From assembly GCA_003024785.1 (NCBI GenBank), contig PUQB01000012.1, positions 595,019 through 659,018 of the forward strand: a DNA stretch of 64,000 bases. The letters run 5' to 3'. Below, piece after piece: positions 11,011 to 22,586 of the stretch. This stretch comes from Selaginella tamariscina. Its lineage: Eukaryota; Streptophyta; Lycopodiopsida; Selaginellales; Selaginellaceae. A program made the position numbers and the translations under genes. The notes beneath the pieces are model-generated. The model was not told the DNA's origin. It saw only the letters and a list, made by a program, of their open reading frames with translations, and searched no databases. The stretch's first letter is position 1; every line of letters starts with the position of its first letter.

Positions 11011-11518
11011 TGCGGTGTGTAGATGGTGATAAATCTGATGGTCCTGGATCCGTGTGAGTTGGGCCATCTAAGGTATGACCGAATGTAGTCAACGAGTCTC
11101 GAACAACAAACCGTTTCATTCGAACTACGTGAACTATTTCAACCTCATGAGATCCCACCAACTGTACCTGATACACCTGAGGACCAACCTTTCGGAGAAC
11201 TCGGTAGGGACCAAGCCACTTATGTAATAAACCAGTTGCAAGCCCAGGTGCGGTTAACTTGGGAAAACGTACCAGTACTAAGTCACCGTCAGCATAGTCT
11301 GGTGGAGTTTGATGTCGTGCATTGTAAGAAGATTGTTGCTGTATTTGAGCCCGACCAAGATGTTCAGCAGACTCTGCACGCAGAAGAGGTAAGACAGCAT
11401 CCAAATGTCGAGCCCACAATTTTCGCATCCTCGGCACGTGGCAGATTTGATGATAATCCCAATTCACTAGGCAACTTAGGATCATATCCATACAATGCCT
11501 TGAATGGAGAGATACCAA
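11000..11518 (-). pseudogene. Integrase C-terminal module (GPY/F) of gypsy family 1
   Basis: The frame contains GDLVLVRFPKL followed by KWLGPYRVLRKVG, the GPY/F module of Ty3/gypsy integrases. It is offset by one base from the main integrase frame, which leaves the element frame near 11450, so the polyprotein is interrupted here. No WEP-type chromodomain follows before the stop near 11000. Confidence 0.85.
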
Positions 11519-13133
11519 TCGAACTCTGAATGCCTGTTACATAAGCAAATCTCAAGCATCGCAAATACCAATCCCAGTCAGTGTGATTGAAGTTCACATA
11601 CTTCGAGATCATACCCTTGAAGGTCCGATTCAATCGCTCCACCAAACCATCAGTTTGTGGATGATATGGAGAGGCAAATGAGTGTTTTACCCCTAACCTC
11701 TCACACAACACTCGGAATACCTCTGCAATGAAAGCGGGGCCATTATCTGATAACATCCGCTCTGGACAAGAATGCTGCAAAACCACATTATCGAACAAAA
11801 ACAAAGCTGTTGACAGGGCAGTTGCATCCGGAAGAGCACCAACCTCCACCCAACGAGTTAAATAATCAGATACGACAATGATGTACTGGTTACCTTGAGA
11901 AGAACGTGGAAAAGGTCCCATTAAATCCACTGCAATTAACTCAAAAGGGCGAGAGACGTTGATGGATTCTAACACCCCCATGGCCCGAGTCGTAGAGGAA
12001 TTCCGAGTTTGACAAATGGGACAACTCTGAATATACCTGATCACATCACCACGCATGCTAGGCCAATAAAAGGATCTGCGGAGCTTCTCCAACACTCGTT
12101 GGTGACCAAGATGACCTCCAACAATAGGCGAATCATGATATGCTCGAAGAAGGTGTGGAACATATGTAGAGGGCACAGCCAATCGCCATCTGTCGTCTGG
12201 ATTTGTCCCAATAAAATACAATAAACCATCCTGAAGTCGAAACTGAGCATGATATTGTCGAAACTGCGGTTCGGAAGAGGGACTTGCAAACGCATCCCGT
12301 AATTGCCTCGTCCACGGTTCACGTTTTTGGGCATCCTGCCACTGTTCCAAGGATGGTAAGTCGGCATCGAATACCTGAGGGGCTTGTATCAAACCGAATG
12401 CTGCAGCGACTGCATGAGCAGGCAAAGTGGAATCAGAAAGGGGTGCTCGAGAAAGTGCATCCGCATCCACCATTGTTCGCCCAGGCCTGTGCACCACCTT
12501 AAAGTTATATACTTGGAGACGTAATGCCCATCTGGCTACACGACCCACTAGATTCTTCCGTTTTAGCAAGGAAGTGACAGCAGCATGATCACACTCCAAA
12601 AGTGTTTCACTCCCATGTAAGTAGGCATGAAGTCGTTCAAAACCCCAAACAGCAGCAAGGCATTCTTTTTCAGTAGTGGAATAATTCCGCTCAGCCAGCG
12701 TGAGTACTCGACTAATGTAAGCCACCGGGTGTCGAATTGAAGAATCCACAGCATCAGTTTGCATCAATACACCACCAATACCAACATCTGAGGCATCTAC
12801 TCGTAAAATGAACGGACGAGTAAAATCTGGGTATTGAAGCAATGGTGGAGTTGTCAGGAACTCTTTTAACTGGTCAAATGCCTGCTGACACCTGCGAGTC
12901 CACCTGAAAGATACCTGTGGACGAACTAACTCCCGAAGAGGGGCAGTTCGATCAGTGAGATGATCGATGAATCGACCCAAGTACTGCACCGTGCCCAAGA
13001 AACGCTGGACTTCCTGTACTGTACGGGACGAGGGAACTCTCGAACAGCTCGCAACTTCATTGGATCCACCTGTAAACCCTCTCGAGATATACGGTAACCC
13101 AAGTAAGTGGTGTCGGTCGAACCAAACACACAC
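11364..13133 (-). pseudogene. RNase H and integrase region of gypsy family 1
   Basis: A long open frame of 589 codons. RNase H begins near residue 100 (PFILRVDASDVGIGGVL, with the first Asp) and continues through STTEKECLAAVWGFERL and TSLLKRKN. The integrase zinc finger (HLGHQRVLEKLRRSFYWP, then CPICQ) follows near residues 340-375. The catalytic core has all three acidic positions (AVDLMGPF, LSDNGPAF, GLVERLNRT). RNase H removes template RNA and integrase inserts the cDNA into the host genome. This is the best preserved part of the element. Confidence 0.9.
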
Positions 13134-13136
13134 TTT

Positions 13137-13830
13137 TCAAGTTTCAACTTCAGGCCAACTTCTCGAAAGTCGATCAAGAACGCGCCGTACATCACGAATG
13201 TGATCCTCCCAAGAACCAGACCCATGAATGAGCACATCGTCGATAAAATCGGCAGTGATATCAGGCATATCGGAGAGAAGCTCATCCATCATGCGTTGAA
13301 AGGTGGCAGGAGCTGAAGTCAATCCAAAAGGCATGACCAAAAACTCGTAAAGACCAAATGGTGTCCGGAAGGCCGTTTTTGGAATATCCTCCTCAGCCAT
13401 AGGAACCTGCCAATATCCTGATGCCAAATCCAACTTAGTAAACCATCGACTCTGACCCAACGATCTAATAGATCGGCAGAGTTCGGAAGTGGATAGACAT
13501 CTTTGATGGTAACATCGTTAAGAGGTCGGTAATCCACACAAAATCGGAGAGATCCATCAGGCTTGGGAACCAAATGAGGTTCACATGCCCATGGACTCCG
13601 TGACGGACGACACACTCGTTTACCAATCATATCAGTAACAGCTGTTCGCATGGCTGATAACTCCTTTGGTGACCTACGTCGAACCGGGACTTTAAAAGGC
13701 TTTGCATTGCCGGTGGGTATACAGTGTCGAGTCTTCACACGTGCACCTTGGGACAGATCAAATTTGAACAAACTTGCATACTGTTTCTTAAGTTGTTCGA
13801 TGCAGTGTGCTCGACACTCAGGTGACGGAT
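13137..13830 (-). pseudogene. Reverse transcriptase of gypsy family 1
   Basis: Two overlapping frames carry it. The upstream frame has the palm start (PHLVPKPDGSLRFCVDYRPL), and the downstream frame has FTKLDLASGYWQV, FRTPFGLYEFLVMPFGL and the active-site motif FIDD (ADFIDDVLIHG), a variant of the usual YIDD/YVDD. The frame changes near 13460 and again near 13135 by one base. The polymerase copies element RNA to DNA in cytoplasmic particles. Confidence 0.9.
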
Positions 13831-13875
13831 CCGGCATTTGAACCTGTTGAGATGAACACCACCCCAAGACCGGAA

Positions 13876-14364
13876 TCAAAGGAGCTGTATGCGTGATACA
13901 AACAGCAACAAGCTTCTCTGGACGTAAAGGAACAGACTGCAAAGACACAGACTCCAAGCGTAAACAGGAGGAGAGAGTGAAAAATCACATGTACCTTTCG
14001 ACTGCTTTAACCAATCACATCCCAGAATGATGTCAAAGACCTGGGAAGGGACAACCCTAAGAGACCCAGAGGGAAACTTACAGTTGGCACCCATAACCAG
14101 CGTAGTCAAAGTGGTGTACTGTGATACTGCACGAGACTGCCCATTACCATATAAAATGTGCAAGACCTTATCTGCACGTCTTAAGGGTAATGAGCACCGA
14201 TGCGCTAGAGAAGCAGTTATGGAAGACATACTGGATCCTGTATCCACAAGCACTGTGACTGAAAGATCATTCACCCGTGCAGAAAATGTGAAAACTGGAT
14301 GATCTGGTGGAACTTGCAAACCTTGATATGCATAGCGGAAAAAACATGGAGGTGAAGTCTCCAT
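13876..14364 (-). pseudogene. Aspartic protease region of gypsy family 1
   Basis: Contains VLVDTGSSMSSI with the catalytic Asp-Thr-Gly and, about 70 residues later, IILGCDWLKQ, the usual C-terminal hydrophobic motif of retropepsins. The protease matures the Gag-Pol polyprotein. The frame drifts into another frame near 13960. Confidence 0.9.
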
Positions 14365-14393
14365 CGCACGGGATCCCTCCGTCGCCCGTACGA

Positions 14394-15460
14394 TTACTCG
14401 TTTTCCGCAACAGATCCACCTGCAAGAGAGGCTTCGTCGTCTGAAAGCTCATCATTAGCCATAATGGCCGCCACAGGCACACCATCCGGAACATATGGTC
14501 GCCAGCCTGGATGTGGTGGACGCCAATCAGGATACACATCGCATGCCCCAAGTATGTCCAGGGCCCAACAGGCCCAACAATGAACTTGATTGGGTCGACC
14601 TGCATTGTTCCGATTCCTCCTGTCACGAATCCGTGGATTTTGACCACCACGGGCAGGTACTGGAGCAGGTGCAGGACGATTTCGTGGAGGTGGTCCACGG
14701 GGTGGGCCCCGAGGTCGACCACGAAAAGCTTGCCGTGCGGGCACATATGCAGCAGCATCAACCTCCATTGGATCAGCACGCTGAACAAGAGGAGCAGGTA
14801 ACCCAAGGGGAACACGGCCCTCACAGGCACCAACTCAAAACGTTGAGCTAGTGCAAAAGCTTCCTCCAATGTGGTAGGACGAAGAGCCCGAACGAATCGA
14901 ACAAGTTCGGGTCGCATAGTTGGCCATAACATACCGAGCTTAATGGGCTCAGGCATGTTAGGATATGCACGCCGAACTAAATCCCCGAACCTAATACTGA
15001 ACCGCATAACAGACTCACCAGGATGTTGTCGTATCGCATGCATTGTTGGAAAGCATCATCTGAATCCTCAACTTTGCCAAACGTACGTTTGAGGCATTCC
15101 GTTAACCGATTACTATTGGCTTGAATCTCCGCAGCCAATCCATTATACCACTTGAGCGCAGGACCTTCCAAACATGTAGGGAATTCTCTGAGAGCACGGG
15201 CCTCATCCCAACCATGGTAACGAACAATGACTTGGAAATGATCAAACCAGTGGTATACATCATCTCCCGGATCACCACAAAAAGATCGGGGTCGAACCCT
15301 CGGATTTGTGGCCTGTGAAGAAGATGAAGGAGTACTAGAAGCAGATCCCCCGGCATGAGGCTCAGACGGGGAAGAGGAGGACGAACCCTCAACAAAGCGC
15401 TCCAACAACTTTGTTTGTGCATCAATAGCAGTAGCAATAATGCTAAACGCCGTCTCCATA
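14394..15460 (-). pseudogene. Gag of gypsy family 1 with damaged zinc knuckle
   Basis: Gag starts with a short Ser-rich leader after the likely start at 15463 (MNMETAFSIIATAIDAQTK). The capsid-like part follows (FCGDPGDDVYHWFDHFQVIV, then GPALKWYNGLAAEIQ). The frame then changes near 15040 to HPGESVMRFSIRFGDLVRR and LVRFVRALRPTTLEEAFALA. A basic RGPPRGPPPRNRP stretch precedes the nucleic-acid knuckle at 14541-14579, which reads C-x2-C-x8-C with no His. The related copy at 48982-49023 has an intact CX2CX4HX4C. Confidence 0.85.
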
Positions 15461-15507
15461 TTCATCGTCATGAAAACACGAAAAGGAAAAGGCGGAAGAA
15501 AGGAATA

Positions 15508-15524
15508 CCCAACTTCTCCACCAA
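15508..15524 (-). other. Probable primer binding site of gypsy family 1
   Basis: In element orientation the sequence right after the 5' LTR is T followed by TGGTGGAGAAGTTGGG. A start with TGG one base after the LTR fits pairing to the CCA end of a tRNA. I cannot name the tRNA; it is not the common TGGTATCAGAGC type. Confidence 0.5.
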
Positions 15525-15728
15525 TGAAAGAGCCGATATATATTAAAAATGTCAGATCCATTAAGCTACAAAAACCCTGCTTATATACAGGAGACCTCCT
15601 GCCACGTGGCACACATGCGACACGTGGCGCTGACACATGGCGGCCAGATCACCACCCATGTGTCACTATGCATGTGTGTATATACACATGCGTATATACT
15701 TACATTACATAATATACAGTATCTTACA
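15525..15728 (-). repeat. 5' LTR of gypsy family 1
   Basis: 204 bp, one base shorter than the 3' LTR and otherwise the same. It carries the two G-boxes (CACGTG) and TA-rich motifs that would act in transcription of the element. Confidence 0.95.
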
Positions 15729-16074
15729 GTATGAATATGTGAATTTAAAGTAAGGTAAGGGTTGGCACGGGAATGCGTGGATACATTTCACTTATTTAAC
15801 GATTTAAATCTAAAGAAATGATTTTAAATTGTTTCTTACACTTTTAAAAAGTGAGTCTCCGTGTAATGTTAGTAGAAAAGAAGGTCAAATTAATAATGCT
15901 TGTCGACACGTTATGACGTAGTTATTATCTTTGTTCGTCCTTCCATGTATAAACATGTAAACACACGCGTAGACAGACGCACTGACAAGCCAACACATAG
16001 GTAAATATTTAACTGCCGACATTTTGGACTTCCCGCACTCAGTATATCACTTGTTTCATACGTTTTGTAGAGAC
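15729..16074. other. 5' flank of P450 copy B
   Basis: AT-rich spacer between the gypsy 5' LTR and the P450 start. A short stretch around ACACTTTTAAAAAGTGAGTC (about 15838-15860) resembles, in inverted orientation, the upstream of copy A. No promoter element can be fixed. Confidence 0.45.
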
Positions 16075-17626
16075 ATGGGCATCGTTACTGTAGTTTCACT
16101 TCTTCTAGTAATTAGCAGGAAGTATAGCTCTGTTCTTTCAAGGGAGAAAAAGAAATAAAGATGCACCTCCAAGTCCTTCTGGCCTTCCTATCATAGGCCA
16201 TCCACTTTGTTAGCAGTTCTCCCCACAAAGCCCTGCAGGAAACTCTCCATCCAAATGGTCCGACATGTTGCTCCGATTCGGAAGCTCCCCGGTTGTTGTA
16301 GCATCAAATCCTTCAGCAGCAAGAGAGTTTCTGAAAACACACGATGCGGTGTTCGCATCAAGGCTCCCTCCAGGTGCATGTACAGCAGCAAGGCACCTCA
16401 CTTACAATGCCTCCGATCTGGTGTTCGCCTCCTATGGCGAGCAGTGGAGGCACCTAAGGAAGATAACTACTCTAGAGCTTCTCACAACGAGGAGGATCGA
16501 CATGTTCCGTGAGTCCCGGAAGCAGGAAATTGGTGCACTCTGCAGGTCTCTGGTGAAGGCATCAGGCAGCATTATAGATGTCCGGGCAAGATTGACCTCT
16601 TTGACGTTTAATCTCATCACGTTCATGCTAATGGGAAACGCTACTTCGGTGAGAACGTAGAGAATGAAGAGGAAGCAGCTGAGTTTGTAGAAGTTATTGC
16701 AAAAGTCTTTGAGGCGTGTGGTGAGTTCCCCATTGGAGACTACTTCCCATACTTACGATTCCTTGATCCCGTTGAGAGTAAGATGAAGGTCTTGGGCAAG
16801 CGACTGGACACGTTCATGGAGGGTAATATTTCCGAGCATCTTAAGAAGCCTAGAGATGCCGAGCCCACGGATTTCCTCGATGTCATGTTGTCTCTCAAAG
16901 AGAAAGGTGACAAGCAACTCCAAGGAAACAGACTCAAAGCCTTGATGCATGTAAGTGACTAATTCTTAATATTTTGGTAACTGTTGGTTAATGCAGAATC
17001 TAATCACGGCCGGGACAGACACTTCTGCGGTGACATTGGAATGGGCATTAGCAGAGATGATCAAGCATCCAGACGTGATGAAGAAGGCACATGAAGAGGT
17101 GACTAGTGTGGTTGGCGTTGAGAGGATGGTGGAAGAGACAGACATTTCGAAACTGGACTATCTACAGGCAGTCGTTAAGGAGACATTCAGGCTCCATCCG
17201 GCAGCACCGTTGATGGTTCCTCACCAATCCATGTATCCATGCACCGTCGTGGAATACCAAATACCAGCAGGCAGCACACTCTTGGTGAATGTGTATGCAA
17301 TTGGTAGGGACTCTTCTGTGTGGGAAAATCCTGACGACTTCCTGCCGGAGAGATTTGTGGGCAGCCAGATTGATGTCAAAGGGACAGACTTTGAGTTGCT
17401 TCCATTTGGATCCGGCAGAAGGATGTGTCCTGGAATGAATCTTGCACTGACCACTGTGCATATCGCGTTGGCAAATCTCATTCATGGATTCGATTGGGTT
17501 GAAGCTCAAGGACATGAGATTGATACTTCATTCGAGCAGTATGGACTCACATTGGTCATGGGCAAGAAGCTACAAGCAGTTCCCGTTTCCCTCTTGCCAC
17601 AGAAATCTACAGTTAACTGTTCGTAG
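16075..17626 (+). pseudogene. Cytochrome P450 (A-type, CYP71-clan-like), copy B, frameshifted
   Basis: Two exons: about 16075-16950 and 16997-17626 with a 46-bp GT-AG intron. The second exon is fully open and shows the I-helix oxygen-binding AGTDTS, K-helix ETFRLHP, the PERF region (DDFLPERFVG), the haem loop [10 protein letters not shown] and a normal C-terminus. The first exon is broken: the membrane-anchor frame beginning MGIVTVVSLLLVIS is lost near 16120, the hinge region ends in an early stop near 16210, and one G is missing at about 16632 relative to ATGGGGAAACG in the other copies. P450s of this clan oxidise small molecules at the ER with NADPH-P450 reductase. The substrate is not predictable. 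Pseudogene as assembled; small sequence errors could explain part of it. Confidence 0.85.
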
Positions 17627-18060
17627 AGCACGCTTCATAATGGACCTCATTTATACATGCATGTGCATGCGTGCGTGTGTGTATGTGTGCATGCTCAAGA
17701 CGATGGCTAAGTAAGAACGTAAGCGATCCTTGACCAAGAGGATGGCTAAGTAAGAAACGTAAGCGATCCCTGACCACCATTTTTGGCACATATGCCCATA
17801 AAGATTAGTTCCATGTGAATTTTGGAATTAATGCCTATATGAACTTTGGAATTATAGAAAATGGGCATCTGGTTCAATTAAGAAGTTTACATAAGAATAA
17901 CTGTACCCAATGATAATGAGAGACCAACATATATCAACCCTTTGTTTAGTGTAGTACTCTGCCATCGTAGAAATGTGTGTGTGTATTGGCTAGTTACAAT
18001 CTGTATGACTAATGTTAACTAGAGACTTATAAATCATATTTAAAATTTGAAAATAACCTC
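17627..18060. other. Spacer between P450 copy B and its PPR neighbour
   Basis: No gene. It contains a 40-bp direct repeat around AAGCGATCC(T/C)TGACCA (about 17705-17775) and a block (about 17850-17960) inversely homologous to the 3' flank of the third P450 copy. Confidence 0.55.
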
Positions 18061-18088
18061 TTCTTAAGGGTTTTACAGGGTTTTTGGG

Positions 18089-19932
18089 ATGCAACCGACG
18101 AGGATTGCATATCGGTAAGCATAGCACTGGTAGTGCAATTTTCTAATTTCATTCTTACAGTCTTGGAAGAATGCGAATGCCTCGCACTTGGCACCAAATT
18201 CATACAAATTCTGCCGAGCCAATTAGCAAACTGTGTGAGACACTTACCTCGAATTATCAACATTGTGAGCAACTACTCAAAGATTGGACATCCCAAGGCA
18301 ACAATTTAACTCCAGAATCTGTATCCATCATTTCGAATGGTTAACTGGCCGTGGCAACTACAGAGCAGCTCTCAGGGTATATAGCGCACACACACACATA
18401 CACGAAACCCAATTGTATATCTGAGCATCTTACTTGATGTTAATAGGTCTTAAGATATGTTAGAGAGAACAATGCTACAGAACTGACAATCAAGCATTGC
18501 ATAGAGAGATAACACTAACTTGTCGTCAACATGCACCTTCAACAGCAGAACGAATCCTTTGTTGTGATCTTCCAGAACACATGAAAACCCAAGAGGTAAT
18601 TATATTCATAAATATCATTGTGTGTGTGTTGTGATACATGTTATTCATTAATGTATATACATATTTATATGCTAGTAGTTTTGTTGTCATAGGTATTATC
18701 TGCGTTTATAGTTAGTTTAGCAAAAGAGAAAGCGCTAGGGAGAGCAGAATTCTGGATGCAGTACCTTGACACAACCACAGCCGAGATACTGGATGCAATG
18801 ATGTGTGCCTACCTCTCACGAGACATGCATGACAAGGTTCTGTCTGCTTACCGAAAACTAACTGATCTGAGTCTTACACCAAGTGCTCAAACTTACTTAA
18901 CTCTACTAAAATGCAAGGAGAGAATTGGCAACCTAGTACCAGGTAATATAGGTGAACACAACACACACACACACACACACCACATGTCTATTAATTGTGC
19001 TCCACACTAGTAAGTTATTAAGTAACTTACACATGTCTATTAGTTGTGCTTCACACAAGGCATTAAACTTAGAAAGCATGCTCTGCCTCATCTTTTTCAT
19101 ATATATTCTGTACATATTTATGAATGTCTAGGTTTAAACTTGGAGGAAGAATCTAAAGCAGCTTTACGAGAGATAAAACAGACAAAGTAGACTCTTTAGT
19201 GCTTAATCACATGTTGGAGGCTTACGGTTATCTGGGTAACAAAAGAGGTGTGGAAGACACCTGGAGAAAGCTGTCTGTACCTTCCCCATTGTACGACAGT
19301 TATTCTGCCGGAATAATGGCATTCGGGCTTGTCGGAGAGGTGGAGAAGCAGAGAGTATTCTTCAAGAGGTTGTTCAGAGCCAAAAGACAAGACCGGGTAG
19401 TGATCTTTACAATGTGATGCTCGAGGTATATACCAGGCTGGGGATGATGGAGCAAGCTGAGAGGCTTTTGAAGGAGAAGATACTGGTCCGTACTCCCTGT
19501 TTGTTCAGCCCGTACAACTCAATGATTCTTGGGTACCTCCGCAAGAACAAGGTGGAACATGCTCTACAGAAGCTTGATGAGGGATACAGGTGCAAGCAGG
19601 TTGTTCCTGCTTATAGAACGATGATGGGATTGCTCCCTGTATTTGGCAATAAGCGGGATGTTGGGGGTGCAGAGACATTGATGACGTGTTACAGGAACCG
19701 TGGGGATTCTCAGGTATACAATGAGATGCTTAAGGTGTATATTGCAGCTGGATGCGAGCCAGATATGAGGCTTTTGAACAATTGTGGTATACAGCCTGAC
19801 TCTGAATCTCGAGAGCTGTTCAACATGATTCCTGGCTTTCATGGGAATTCTGAGCGGGAGTCCAAGGTGGTTTCTGGTTTTCATCAGGGCTTTGAACCGG
19901 GGTTCCAAATTGATGCATTCCATGCTCAATGA
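18089..19932 (+). pseudogene. P-class PPR gene, block B copy, several frameshifts
   Basis: Starts at MQPTRIAYR (18089), then short introns and exons matching the block A copy: LGTKFIQILPSQLANCVRH (about 18185), VLRYVRENNATELTIK (about 18450), MQYLDTTTAEILDAMMCAYL (18756), LNHMLEAYGYLGNKRGVED (19199). A long last part follows from 19414 with repeats such as YNSMILGYLRKNKVEHAL, VYNEMLKVYIAAGCEPDM and the end at 19932. P-class PPR proteins bind organelle transcripts and stabilise or process them. Frames break near 18330 (one T missing in ATCATTTTCGAATGG), 18495 and 19385. The gene is longer at its 3' end than the block A copy. Transcription in the same direction as the P450 is conserved in both blocks. 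Confidence 0.8.
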
Positions 19933-21958
19933 TATAATGTATAAAATATGGGTGTAAAGTTTGTATGTTGAACAACGCTTTGGTGTATTCCAGGATTGTT
20001 TTCTACTGTATCTCACACATACCTATATTATATATCATATGTATATTCTAACATCTTTATAAAATTGCTGGTGACAAACAACCACTACTATGAACAAGCT
20101 GTTTCAGAGGTGAAAATTTATGTGTTTCATGAACTATATATAATTATTATTACAATATAATTATATGCATTATTATTATTATTATGTCTGTTTTTTTAGT
20201 ATACTAATGCATTATGCAATCAGTATTTAACAGTTAAAAGAATATGCTTCTATATTACCTTTTGAACTTTATTTTCTTAAAGTTTTATTAAATTAAAGAT
20301 AAAGCTACTGTGCAGTATTATTATATATTACGGAGAAAATTACATATATAATTTTTCATATCTACTTTTAAAGTTTTAAAAAGTACATTTTTACTCTTAT
20401 ATGTATAAATATCTTAACAAACTTTAAAACTACAACAACAAATAACTATAATATTAATATCAATAATTTAAGATTTTAATCATTATAAATAAATAATAAT
20501 ATTAAAAAACAAAAATCTAAAATATTAATAAAAAAAACAAATTTATTTGAAAAAATTATATAATCATATTGATTAAATATATAATTAGGGTTTATATTAA
20601 GTTCTATAGAAAATATATTTATATTTGATTAATAACAAACTAAAATGAAATAAATTAATATGAAAATGTTAGTAAATGCATATTATATTATACTAGATAT
20701 GTTTAATTTATTATGTTTTGAAGATAAATATTATGAAATATAAATTAATTATAAGATTTTTTATAATATATCGAAGTTTTAAATTGAAGTTTGGCCACAA
20801 CTTAAAAAGGGTATATATATAAGTCTCGCAAGTCCATCTTCTTCACTTTCTCCAAATAATGATCCATTCACATTACGACCATGTGTCAATGTGTACATTT
20901 ATATATACGTATTGTTTAAGATATAATGCAAATACTAAATAACTTGTTCAATAATTTGCAGTTACGACCGTATAGAAAATAGGTGTATAATACATATACA
21001 GCTAACAATTTCTTATGTAACATCTTTAATACAGTCGAGGACCTTAGTCTGAATCTAAAGGGATATACGTTTTATCTTCGTCTCACGTTATCCATCTCGT
21101 TTCGAGTTAAAACATTAAACAACTTAGACCTTTACCTGTATGTAGACAATATATGTTCGTTTATATGCATGAAAGAAATAGTTTTTACGATAGTCCTCAG
21201 CTGTCCGATCCACTTCAACTCAATCAGACGGATCCATCCATTCAGTTTATCTATAACATCCATCGGATCTTCGACTCTTGTGCTGCCTAGGTGCTTACTC
21301 TACATTTAGTATAGAGAGATCATGCTGGAGTAGTCACAGGCTTGATATGTTAGGAGGAGTACACAAAGTTGTACACCTATCCTGAAGATAAAACAAGCTC
21401 AGGTAGTTTACTTGGGTCTTTATGGAACTGTGGATAAGACAGCTTCTTATCAAAGATCGCAATGTAAATGCCACATGCAGCCACTCACAGAACTTGTACG
21501 TCTTATGTGCATGCACTTATTGGGGTAGTGGATATCTACATCTCTCTCACTCACACACGCGCGTGTGTATATCTGATCCTTTTATGTGAAACAAGTTTCT
21601 TTTGGATGGACCATTGTACATTTAGCTATTTCCACAAACACAGATGTTCTTGAAAATTAGTAAGGAGTGGTCTCTACATAGTTTTATTTTGCCAAGGACC
21701 ACTAGCTCTGCTCGGAGGTAGCTAGAAGTATCCCAAGACCCATTGTGGTGGGCCAATGCAAAAGGGCACTGACTCATGGATGTGTGAGATCATGTTTGGG
21801 GTATCAGTTTGGTCAAGGTTTTGGTCAATGTCCTATTCTTCTCCCTTAACCAGAACAAAAAAAATGGTCAATTGGTGTTTATGGGAGGACCCTTAATATT
21901 TTGACTAAGTATTTCTTAGGTCTCTAACCACAAATCTTTACTTAGGTGGTCAAATCAC
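19933..21958. other. AT-rich intergenic DNA
   Basis: Two kilobases, very AT-rich between 20100 and 20800. The one longer frame (20983-21309, plus) has no recognisable family. No RNA gene seen. Confidence 0.5.
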
Positions 21959-22586
21959 TGTGATGATTTAAGTCACACAAATACGAATACAGATACAAAT
22001 AAGGATTACTAAAGTTAACTGAGTCTACGGATATTGATAAAGATCATTAAAGTTAAATAATTAAGCTTCAACGACTATGCCAAGGTTCCCACACAGCATC
22101 CAAATATGCTTCTAACTTTTGATCAATTGAAATGACACTACCCTTTGTGATTAGTTCAGGAAAAGTCTTTGTGACAATATAAAGGATTTCTTACTCATTC
22201 TTAAAGACCTAAATTCTCTAGACAAAGCTATTGCTCAGGTAGTTTGTTGCGACAATCGACTTTTTAAGAAAAATGTTCTCAACAAGTATTTTATACTCCA
22301 ACTAGAGCCACTGACCACTCTATCTTTTAACGTCGAATCAATGCAAGTGGATGTTCTTTGACCACAAGGGCCACTGACACAACCCGAGCGATAGCGACAT
22401 CTTTAAACAAACTTGTGTTTATATTGTGGTAAGGATGGACACCAAATTGCTAGGTGCCCAAAGTTGATAATGAATTTAAGTTACGGTGGTGGATGGTCCC
22501 TCAACTGAGTCAGAAAATGAGGAGGTCTAGTCCAAATAGGAGCACTCTAATTAGACCATTGTGAGTCTACTTTAATTATCTCTTCT

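Larger units (their letters stand above)
10795..15728 (-). mobile_element. Ty3/gypsy LTR retrotransposon (family 1), recent insertion
   Basis: A 4.9-kb element oriented on the minus strand with direct LTRs of 204-205 bp (TGTAAG...CTTTCA in element orientation). The LTRs differ by a single base indel. Flanks are GTAT on both sides (AGTAT if the LTR ends one base earlier). The domain order gag, aspartic protease, reverse transcriptase, RNase H, integrase defines Ty3/gypsy. A G-rich polypurine tract (GGGGGGGATAA) abuts the 3' LTR, and a TGGTGGAGAAGTTGG stretch that could prime from a tRNA abuts the 5' LTR. No chromodomain is seen; the integrase ends with a GPY/F-type module. Gag and pol are split over several frames by short indels. 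A truncated relative lies at 47834-50156. Confidence 0.95.
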
